Below the pieces are notes generated by a model that was not told the origin of the DNA, did not search any database, and saw nothing but the letters and a program-made list of their open reading frames with translations. DNA of 18,684 bases from an uncultured Carnobacterium sp. (GTDB lineage Bacteria > Bacillota > Bacilli > Lactobacillales > Aerococcaceae): positions 1-18,684 of the forward strand of contig CALJSD010000031.1 in NCBI GenBank assembly GCA_937976325.1, in the 5' to 3' direction. Shown in pieces: positions 1 to 5,013 of this stretch. Made by a program: the position numbers and the translations under genes. How positions within the stretch are numbered: the first letter of the stretch is position 1; the number at the start of each line of letters is the position of its first letter.

Positions 1-217
1 TACGTTCCACACCAACACCGTTAGAAACTTTACGTACTGTGTAAGTTTCGCTGATGCCAGCACCACGACGTTTGATAACAACGCCTTCGAAGATTTGGAT
101 ACGTTCGCGAGTTCCTTCAACAACCTTAGCGTGAACACGTACAGTGTCACCAGGACGGAATGAAGGGATATCTGAACGTAATTGTTCTTGAGTTAATTCT
201 TCGATTAATTTGCTCAT
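1..217 (-). CDS. rplS: 50S ribosomal protein L19, N-terminal part (gene runs off the window)
   Basis: L19 is a large-subunit protein at the interface with the 30S subunit. The first 72 codons are visible, from an ATG at 215-217 preceded by a strong AAGGAG ribosome binding site. The translation starts MSKLIEELTQEQ and continues through the family-typical stretches FRPGDTVRVHAKVVEG and IQIFEGVVIKRRGAG. The family length is about 115 residues, so roughly 40 C-terminal residues lie outside the window. The gene sits in its usual place downstream of trmD, but an ArsR-type gene is inserted between them and rplS has its own promoter and structured leader. The identification is secure; only completeness is unknown. 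Confidence 0.96.
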   Translation of the reverse strand, partial: MSKLIEELTQEQLRSDIPSFRPGDTVRVHAKVVEGTRERIQIFEGVVIKRRGAGISETYTVRKVSNGVGVER

Positions 218-240
218 GTTTTTTTCTCCTTCCAACAAAC

Positions 241-303
241 ATTCATGACTTGGCCGCTTGTCCAATCAGCGGAATATCGTTATCTCTGAGTGAAGTCTCA
301 CTC
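241..303 (-). promoter_or_regulatory. Structured rplS leader with hairpin and H-type pseudoknot (L19-leader candidate)
   Basis: Read on the minus strand, the rplS leader first forms a 6-bp hairpin (GAGTGA/TCACTC, 298-303 with 288-293, 4-nt loop). It then forms a CCGCT/AGCGG helix (268-272 with 254-258) whose loop carries TTGG that can pair with CCAA just 3' of the helix (262-265 with 250-253), giving an H-type pseudoknot. An outer ATTC/GAAT pairing (272-275 with 241-244) can close it. A structured L19 leader that is thought to autoregulate rplS is known in Firmicutes. That this is the same family is an inference from position and shape only. Confidence 0.5.
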
Positions 304-312
304 ACTCGAAAT

Positions 313-341
313 ATACTATCATACTTGCCTATCAAATGCAA
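313..341 (-). promoter_or_regulatory. Sigma-A type promoter of rplS
   Basis: On the minus strand there is TTGCAT (336-341), a 17-bp spacer, then TAGTAT (313-318) preceded by TG, which gives an extended -10. The predicted transcript starts near 306, just ahead of the leader hairpins, so rplS can be expressed independently of the trmD transcript. No strong terminator is visible between the ArsR gene and this promoter, so read-through is also possible. Confidence 0.65.
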
Positions 342-384
342 GCAAGTTTATCAATTTTTTTGACGATTTTTCTCCATAGAAAAA

Positions 385-732
385 CTACGAAGAATGCTCT
401 TCACAGCAGTGCTCGCTTGCTAAGTTATAGAGCTCTAACACATGATGATCTTCAAGCGAATACCACACGTGTTTTCCGACCTTTTCGGCCTTCACAATAT
501 GATGAGCACGAAGCTTTTTCAACTGATGAGAAATCGCAGACTGCTCCATTCCAGTACAGTTCATTAAGTCTTCTACACATAGTGGTTCGCGCTGTGTCAA
601 TAGCGTAATAATATTCAGTCTTGTTGCATCCCCAAGCAATTTAAAGAGCTGCACCATTTCACTACGCCCTTCGTCCTTAGACAACAGTGCTTGAAATGCT
701 TTAATTTCTTCTGCATTTAGATGTTCAGCCAT
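385..732 (-). CDS. ArsR/SmtB-family metal-sensing repressor, zinc type
   Basis: This is a 115-residue winged-helix repressor of the ArsR/SmtB family. Members bind operator DNA as dimers and release it when metal binds. The recognition region (residues 57-85, SAISHQLKKLRAHHIV) is close to SmtB/CzrA. The alpha5 metal site is complete: D95-x-H97-x10-H108-x2-E111 matches the D-x-H-x10-H-x2-E ligand set of SmtB. The alpha3 pair C52/D55 (LCVED) is present as in SmtB, but the second Cys of the ArsR/CadC motif is absent, so zinc or a similar divalent ion is the likely effector. The ATG directly abuts the trmD stop codon, and the ribosome binding site (GAAGAGGG) lies in the trmD 3' end, so expression is probably coupled to the tRNA/ribosome-maturation operon. 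No metal transporter gene adjoins it, and its targets are unknown. Confidence 0.9.
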   Translation of the reverse strand: MAEHLNAEEIKAFQALLSKDEGRSEMVQLFKLLGDATRLNIITLLTQREPLCVEDLMNCTGMEQSAISHQLKKLRAHHIVKAEKVGKHVWYSLEDHHVLELYNLASEHCCEEHSS

Positions 733-1473
733 CTAGCATCCCTCTTCCTCTTTCACTTCTTGTAGTAACTTTGCTTCCTCTTTTGAGAGTTCATACTTTT
801 CTAGTAAATCTGGTCTTCTTAAATACGTCTTACGAAGCGACTCTTTCATTTGCCACTGTGCAATTTTTGCATGATTCCCGCTAAAGAGAACTTCTGGAAC
901 TTCCATTCCTTTATATTCTCTAGGACGTGTATATTGTGGGTGTTCCAGTAATCCTGTCGAATGCGAATCTCCAACGGCTGACGCATCATTTCCTAATACA
1001 TCTGGCAAGAGTCGCACTGTGGCGTCAATCATCACGGTTGCGGCTAATTCCCCACCTGTTAACACGAAGTCTCCAATTGAGTATTCATCCGTCACAAGCG
1101 TACGAATGCGTTCGTCATAACCTTCATAGTGACCACAAATAAATACCAAATGTTCTTCCTTCGACAACTCTTCGGCATCCTTTTGCGTGAAAGTCTTTCC
1201 AGCCGGATCCATTAAAATCACACGTGGCGTCGTTTCAGGAGAACGCTCACGAATCGACGCAAGCGCTAAGTCGATTGGCTCTACTTTTAGCAGCATCCCA
1301 GCTCCACCACCGAATGGATAATCATCGACATGGTTATGTTTATTGTTTGAAAACTGACGGAAATCCGTTGTTTCAAATTCAATTTTCCCTGCTTCGATGG
1401 CCTTCCCGATAATCGATTGCGTCATCGGACCTTGCACCATTTCAGGGAATAATGTTAATACATCAATCTTCAT
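733..1473 (-). CDS. trmD: tRNA (guanine-N1-)-methyltransferase TrmD
   Basis: TrmD uses S-adenosylmethionine to methylate N1 of G37 next to the anticodon of several tRNAs, which prevents +1 frameshifting. The 246-residue protein has the full length of the family. It starts MKIDVLTLFPEM. The trefoil-knot SPOUT core shows ICGHYEGYDERI (about 112-123) and YSIGDFVLTGGE (131-142), followed by D169 and LEHPQYTRP (176-184). D169 lies in the linker that normally carries the catalytic Asp. The start codon is one base after the rimM stop, with GGAAGGG in the rimM end as ribosome binding site. The gene sits in an unbroken run with rimM upstream and the ArsR gene immediately downstream. Confidence 0.97.
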   Translation of the reverse strand: MKIDVLTLFPEMVQGPMTQSIIGKAIEAGKIEFETTDFRQFSNNKHNHVDDYPFGGGAGMLLKVEPIDLALASIRERSPETTPRVILMDPAGKTFTQKDAEELSKEEHLVFICGHYEGYDERIRTLVTDEYSIGDFVLTGGELAATVMIDATVRLLPDVLGNDASAVGDSHSTGLLEHPQYTRPREYKGMEVPEVLFSGNHAKIAQWQMKESLRKTYLRRPDLLEKYELSKEEAKLLQEVKEEEGC

Positions 1474-1474
1474 T

Positions 1475-1990
1475 TTAATCGATCAACCCTTCCAATAAAT
1501 GGATATAAGCTTTCTTTTCTTCTTTATCGACTTTATAAACGACTGGTTCAATAAATGGAATTAAGAGTTCTTTCTTTCCTTTTTGTTTTACGACCCAGAC
1601 GTCATTTGACCCTGGAGAAAGAATTTCAGTAACTTTTCCAAGTACTTTCCCTTCATCTGTTACGATTTCAAGTCCGATAATTTCATGGTAGTAAAACTCG
1701 TCATCTTCGAGTTCAGTCAACTGCTCTTCGGCTACTTTAAGAAGACATTCTTTGTATTTTTCAACATCTTCGATACGGTTCATTCCTTCAAACGTTAACA
1801 AATCAAAGTTTTTATGACGACGATGACTGGCTACTGTCACAAAAGTTAGGAACTCTCCGTCTTTAAAAATCGCAAGTTCTGTTCCTTTTTTATAACGTTC
1901 TTCAGCAAAGTCTGTCGTTGAAATCACACGTACTTCCCCTCGAAGTCCTTGTGTATTTACGATTTTTCCTACTTTATAAAAAGTTGTCAT
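1475..1990 (-). CDS. rimM: Ribosome maturation factor RimM
   Basis: RimM binds S19 and assists maturation of the 30S head domain. The 171-residue protein has the usual two-part layout. The N-terminal beta-barrel (about 1-85) opens with FYKVGKIVNTQGLRGEVRV, the family hallmark. A C-terminal PRC-barrel (about 95-170) contains YYHEIIGLEIVTDEGKVLGK and ELLIPFIEPVV. The ATG has a GGAGGAA ribosome binding site. Its partner trmD follows after one base, as in most Firmicutes. The upstream neighbour is unusual: rimM follows an unrecognised 113-residue protein by 12 bases instead of following khpA. Confidence 0.96.
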   Translation of the reverse strand: MTTFYKVGKIVNTQGLRGEVRVISTTDFAEERYKKGTELAIFKDGEFLTFVTVASHRRHKNFDLLTFEGMNRIEDVEKYKECLLKVAEEQLTELEDDEFYYHEIIGLEIVTDEGKVLGKVTEILSPGSNDVWVVKQKGKKELLIPFIEPVVYKVDKEEKKAYIHLLEGLID

Positions 1991-2002
1991 TCCATTTCCT
2001 CC

Positions 2003-2344
2003 TTAAAAGAGTCGTTCTACAATAATCTTTAGCGTCTCATCCGTCACTTCAATATCGTAATCATCAATACATTGACCAAGGATGCAATAGTTTTTATCAC
2101 GGTTATGCGATCCCATCAGAGAGCTATACATTGAATCTAATTCTAAGTGTTTTTCTACAGATAATCCTGCTTCTAATAAATCTAAGTCTTCCGGTAATTT
2201 TGTATACGGCGCTGTACACGTAATCGTTGCTTTTTCATGCGGTACATACACGACATGCGCTGTTACATCATACAATTCATGGTACAAATAATAATCGACC
2301 ATTTCCTTCACGATACGTTTCACAAAATCCTTTTCTGTTGCCAT
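2003..2344 (-). CDS. Uncharacterised 113-residue protein between the DUF1576 gene and rimM
   Basis: I do not recognise this protein. It is soluble and acidic, with no signal peptide or membrane segment. It begins with an amphipathic helix (MATEKDFVKRIVKEMVDYY), then a beta-rich middle with C43 (ATITCTAPY), a central leucine/acid-rich stretch, and C87 and C92 spaced NYCILGQC. Its start codon overlaps the stop of the upstream membrane-protein gene (TAATG), a classic sign of translational coupling. It ends 12 bases before rimM. It is therefore co-transcribed with both a membrane protein and the rimM-trmD pair. Coupling suggests it works with the DUF1576 protein, but nothing in the sequence gives a function. 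It is a real gene judging from spacing and its uninterrupted frame. Confidence 0.8.
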   Translation of the reverse strand: MATEKDFVKRIVKEMVDYYLYHELYDVTAHVVYVPHEKATITCTAPYTKLPEDLDLLEAGLSVEKHLELDSMYSSLMGSHNRDKNYCILGQCIDDYDIEVTDETLKIIVERLF

Positions 2345-3636
2345 TATCCCTCAGCCTTTCTTTCTTTTATATCTTGACGAATCCCTTCAAAAATTTCAAA
2401 AATTGGTACGAGAACTGCTGCAACGAACCCTCCCGCGAATCCATTGTTATAGAGGTTTAATCCACCATGCATTACAACCACGTGGCTCACAAGTGTAATG
2501 TGTACAAACCCTGCAATCACCCCAGCAAGCGGTCCATAATATCCGCTCACCGGCGCTAATGTCGTCCCAAAAATCGCAGCCACAAGCGCACTCGTACTTG
2601 CCGCATCGACTCCTGTTAAGTAGCAGCCAATCATAATCCCTACTAACACAGGAACCGTATTTTTCACTTGATTCCCGAAGGCTCCAAAACTCATCGCTCC
2701 GATAATACTGCCGACAATCGGACCATTGAGTTGCCCACCATTAATCAGCACATAGCTTAATAAGATAAGCCCCATAATACTCATATTGAATGTCACTGTA
2801 GCCAAGTTTGTCATCTCTACGAAGTCACTTGGCAGACGTCCTGATAGTTTCAAGAGTAATTTAAAGTGATATTTTTCTTTCTTTTTAAAATGAAGATAGA
2901 AACTTGTCGCAAGTAAAACCACACAAAGTCCAATTAAGATTCCATATAAAATCAGCGGACTTTCTGTACTCGCAAGCGTCTTTGTTTCTACTTCGATTTC
3001 AAATGCATTTAGAAATCCTAGAACGACCATCCCAACGATTCCCGCTGTGAATCCAACATTATACAAGCTGAACCCTTGATGGAACCCTAAATACTGCGTT
3101 GATAATTGTGGCAAAATAAATCCAATAAAGATTCCAAGCGCATACGCCACAAGAATGCTCCAACCACTCGGCAAAGCTCCTCCAAATGCAAGGAAAGAAA
3201 CAAGTGGTCCTAATGCCGATCCAAACAATCCGACAATCACATAATTTCGATAGTTTTGCTTTGTGACTTTCGCATAAATCCATACGCCTAGCATAAACGG
3301 AATACTGTTAAAAAGGTTTTTCCCGAAGAAGGAGAATCCTGCAAGCATCCCCAAACTCCCAATAACCGTTCCGTTAACAGGAATTTCTAATTTCTTATAG
3401 CTATAAATATTAATCAGAAGCATAATAGCCACATTCAATAGCGTACTTCCGACAGACGCAATTTGCATATAATCCGTAAACAACTGACTTGGCGAAATTA
3501 ATATCGTAATCATTCCATCAAGTAACGATTGTGGTGATTCAAGACAAAATGCAAGTAGCATCAAAATAGCGGATAGGCCAAATAAATAATAATATTGTCG
3601 ATTCATTTGTTTTTTTAATATCGGCTTTTTCTTCAT
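2344..3636 (-). CDS. DUF1576-type polytopic membrane protein with internal duplication
   Basis: This 430-residue, very hydrophobic protein has about ten to twelve membrane segments, a cytoplasmic-looking basic N-terminus (MKKKPILKKQ) and a charged C-terminus (IRQDIKERKAEG). I assign it to the DUF1576 family from its general character. It shows two homologous halves. NGTVIGSLGMLAGFSFFGKN (first half) parallels NGPIVGSIIGAMSFGAFGNQ (second half), and each half ends in a G-x-S/N-LYN-x-GF-x-x-G motif (QGFSLYNVGFTAG; GGLNLYNNGFAGG). Duplicated halves with glycine-rich re-entrant-looking segments are typical of channels and transporters, so a transport role is an inference. No substrate is known to me. 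It heads the transcript leading into rimM-trmD; a palindrome pair lies about 95-140 bases upstream of it. Confidence 0.8.
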   Translation of the reverse strand: MKKKPILKKQMNRQYYYLFGLSAILMLLAFCLESPQSLLDGMITILISPSQLFTDYMQIASVGSTLLNVAIMLLINIYSYKKLEIPVNGTVIGSLGMLAGFSFFGKNLFNSIPFMLGVWIYAKVTKQNYRNYVIVGLFGSALGPLVSFLAFGGALPSGWSILVAYALGIFIGFILPQLSTQYLGFHQGFSLYNVGFTAGIVGMVVLGFLNAFEIEVETKTLASTESPLILYGILIGLCVVLLATSFYLHFKKKEKYHFKLLLKLSGRLPSDFVEMTNLATVTFNMSIMGLILLSYVLINGGQLNGPIVGSIIGAMSFGAFGNQVKNTVPVLVGIMIGCYLTGVDAASTSALVAAIFGTTLAPVSGYYGPLAGVIAGFVHITLVSHVVVMHGGLNLYNNGFAGGFVAAVLVPIFEIFEGIRQDIKERKAEG

Positions 3637-3728
3637 AAGGTCTTCCCTTCAACTATAATTTTACTCACTTATCATACCAAACTCACGAAAAACAATCAAA
3701 AACCCGAGTACTAACAACAATAAAAGAA

Positions 3729-3779
3729 CACTCATTATACCGTATACAGTATAACGAGTGATACCTTATACGGTATCAC
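3729..3779. repeat. Two adjoining hairpins built from one palindromic core in opposite orientation
   Basis: 3729-3760 folds as CACTC-x-TTATAC/GTATAA-x-GAGTG with an 8-nt loop. 3758-3779 folds as GTGATACC/GGTATCAC with a 6-nt loop. The two share a 16-bp core (ATAC, two variable bases, TATACGGTAT) in inverted orientation, so ATACCGTATA (3737-3746) and TATACGGTAT (3767-3776) are exact inverse copies. No T-run follows on either strand, so a simple terminator is unlikely. Paired operator sites for an unknown regulator of the DUF1576 operon, starting 93 bases away, are the simplest reading, but this is inference. The neighbouring stretch 3780-3855 shows nothing I can name. Confidence 0.55.
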
Positions 3780-3855
3780 CCACCTTTTCTTCCCCTCTAC
3801 CTCAACGCAGCAATCCATATACTGTAGCACTAACAATTTTAAGCACCTCGTTCAA

Positions 3856-4023
3856 AGCACACACCCTTTTCTGTCTCTTCCCCCGGTGAAGCCTTGAAGA
3901 AATCCAACTTTTTTAGAACCAACGATTACAAGGTGCTCCATTCCCAGCACACACCCTCTTCCGTCTTTTCCCCCGGTGAAGCTTTGAAGAAATCCAACTT
4001 TTTTATAGTACCAACGATTACAA
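3856..4023 (+). repeat. Two tandem 90-bp-period repeats resembling inverted, decayed copies of the khpA terminator region
   Basis: Copy 1 (3856-3931) and copy 2 (3946-4023) both run from AGCACACACCC through CCCCCGGTGAAGC, TTGAAGAAATCCAAC plus a T-run, to ACCAACGATTACAA. The start-to-start distance is 90 bases, with a 2-base insertion in copy 2. The GAAGCCTTG-x-AGAAATCCAA part with its T-run (3888-3914 and 3978-4004) is nearly identical to the khpA terminator read from the other strand, and ACCAACGATTAC also recurs inverted at 4193-4204. The copies have lost the 3' half of the terminator stem, so they should not terminate well. The second copy's end forms the left arm of element E1. A 78-codon open frame across this stretch has no coding character. 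Confidence 0.75.
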
Positions 4024-4204
4024 ACCTTTCGGATTCTATACTAGCAGTACTAGGGGATAGCATTCAAAGTGAATTATGGACTCTTAAAAATTTATTTTTT
4101 AGAGTCCATTTGAATCTTGAAAGAGATTGAGACCATAGGCTCAATCCGGTGCCCTAGTACAGCTAGTATAGAGACAATCCGAAAGGATTGACGTAATCGT
4201 TGGT
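4010..4204 (+). repeat. Element E1: long inverted-repeat structured element, family member 1
   Basis: Perfect 12-bp ends (ACCAACGATTAC, 4010-4021, inverse at 4193-4204) enclose nested structure. The main helix pairs ATACTAGC and GTACTAGGG (4037-4054 region) with CCCTAGTAC and GCTAGTAT (4152-4169), with one A facing A between the blocks. Inside lie a short helix (TTCAA about 4063-4067 with TTGAA 4116-4120), a hairpin with an 8-bp stem (TGGACTCT/AGAGTCCA, 4077-4084 with 4101-4108) and a second hairpin (GATTGAG/CTCAATC, 4125-4131 with 4139-4145). The unpaired GAATTA, TTTGA and AGACCA motifs are shared with elements E2 and E3. The right arm also holds AATCC-GAAA-GGATT. E1 sits just downstream of the khpA terminator and separates khpA from the DUF1576 gene. 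It encodes no protein; it may be an EFAR-like miniature element or a structured RNA. Confidence 0.75.
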
Positions 4205-4218
4205 CTAATTATGTATAA

Positions 4219-4248
4219 CAAAAAAAGCCTTGGATTTCTCCAAGGCTT
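4219..4248 (-). terminator. Rho-independent terminator of rpsP-khpA
   Basis: On the minus strand AAGCCTTGGA pairs with TCCAAGGCTT around a 4-nt loop (10 bp), directly followed by a T7 run. It lies 7 bases after the khpA stop and ends the rpsP-khpA transcript, so rimM and trmD need a separate promoter. Its sequence reappears inverted and decayed on the far side of E1. Confidence 0.88.
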
Positions 4249-4255
4249 CGTCCTA

Positions 4256-4501
4256 TTAATCTAGGTTCTCAATACTAAGACGCACACGTTTTGGTCCGCG
4301 AGTACGAACACTATAAGTAATCGTACGGATAGCGCGAGCCACACGACCTTGTTTACCGATCACACGACCGATATCTTGAGGATTTACGCGTAAAGTATAT
4401 TCCATGAATTCATCTGATTCAGAGATGTCGATACGAACATCATCAGGGAATTCAACTAATGGTTTAACCATTGACAATACTAATTCACTAATCTCAGGCA
4501 T
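4256..4501 (-). CDS. khpA: KH-domain RNA-binding protein KhpA (YlqC)
   Basis: KhpA is a small single-KH RNA chaperone that pairs with KhpB in Gram-positive bacteria and affects cell length and small-RNA biology. The 81-residue product starts MPEISELVLSMVKPLVEFPD and has the KH GxxG loop as VIGKQGRVARAI. I chose the ATG at 4499-4501 because GGAGAGGTG lies 7-9 bases upstream. A GTG four... codons' worth upstream at 4508-4510 (three codons earlier) would place the ribosome binding site on top of the start. The gene follows rpsP by 39 bases, its usual partner, and is closed by a strong terminator. Confidence 0.93.
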   Translation of the reverse strand: MPEISELVLSMVKPLVEFPDDVRIDISESDEFMEYTLRVNPQDIGRVIGKQGRVARAIRTITYSVRTRGPKRVRLSIENLD

Positions 4502-4540
4502 TCTTTTCACCTCTCCATCGAATTGTCGACTTTATAGAAA

Positions 4541-4813
4541 TTACTTAGAAAACTTAGATTCGTGGAATTTCTTCATGATACCTTGTTGTGATAACAAGTT
4601 ACGAACTGTATCAGAAGGTTGCGCACCGTTTGCTAACCATTGTAATGCTAATTCTTCATTGATTGAAACTTCAGCTGGGTTTAATAGTGGGTTGTAAGTT
4701 CCGATTGTTTCGATGAAACGACCATCACGTGGTGAACGTGAATCAGCTACAACTACACGGTAGAAAGGACTTTTCTTAGAACCCATACGTTTTAAACGAA
4801 TTTTAACTGCCAT
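4541..4813 (-). CDS. rpsP: 30S ribosomal protein S16
   Basis: S16 is an early-assembling protein of the 30S body. The 90-residue protein matches the family from the start: MAVKIRLKRMGSKKSPFYRV, then VVADSRSPRDGRFIETIGTY and NPLLNPAEVSINEELALQWL. The start codon is preceded by GGAGGTG at good spacing. It is the first gene of a two-gene unit with khpA and has its own promoter at 4850-4878. In most Firmicutes the same unit runs on to rimM, trmD and rplS; here it stops after khpA. Confidence 0.97.
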   Translation of the reverse strand: MAVKIRLKRMGSKKSPFYRVVVADSRSPRDGRFIETIGTYNPLLNPAEVSINEELALQWLANGAQPSDTVRNLLSQQGIMKKFHESKFSK

Positions 4814-4849
4814 TATTTACACCTCCATGTATTAATCTCACAGTTACAT

Positions 4850-4878
4850 AGTTTAGCAGATACAAAGATGCTTGTAAA
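4850..4878 (-). promoter_or_regulatory. Sigma-A type promoter of rpsP-khpA
   Basis: On the minus strand TTTACA (4873-4878) and TAAACT (4850-4855) are separated by exactly 17 bp. Transcription would start near 4843, about 30 bases before the rpsP start codon, leaving room for the GGAGGTG ribosome binding site. Confidence 0.65.
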
Positions 4879-4968
4879 GTATTTTCTCTTTACACCTAAA
4901 ACTTTTTTTATAAAAAACGCTCTAAACCCTATTCCTACTAGTAATAAATAGTATTTTTCATAGTTTTT

Positions 4969-4977
4969 TGATATAAT
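4969..4977 (+). promoter_or_regulatory. Extended -10 promoter of the class A PBP gene
   Basis: TGATATAAT is a perfect extended -10 (TG, one base, TATAAT). The hexamer 17 bp upstream (TAGTAT, 4949-4954) is a poor -35, which extended -10 promoters tolerate. The expected transcript starts near 4984, about 12 bases before the upstream ATG at 4996 and 30 before the ATG at 5014. Confidence 0.6.
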
Positions 4978-5013
4978 GAACAAAAATATGTATAAATGAA
5001 AAGAGTTGAACTT

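Noticed and set aside
350..384. Terminator between the ArsR gene and rplS
   Set aside because: The possible stem is only A/T pairs and no T-run follows on the minus strand.
3637..3660. TTGGTA-17-TATAGT as DUF1576 promoter
   Set aside because: Transcription would begin inside the ribosome binding site, leaving no usable leader; no better promoter could be fixed with confidence.
3856..4023. Possible CRISPR-like direct repeats
   Set aside because: Only two copies with a 90-base period, nearly the whole period being repeat; no spacers and no cas genes.
3894..4130. 78-codon open frame on the plus strand across the 90-bp repeats and E1
   Set aside because: It runs through tandem repeats and hairpins, has no ribosome binding site, and its peptide repeats KKSNFF only because the DNA repeats.
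4996..5013. Upstream ATG as PBP start
   Set aside because: No ribosome binding site and only about 12 bases from the predicted transcript start; the ATG at 5014 is preferred, though not proven.
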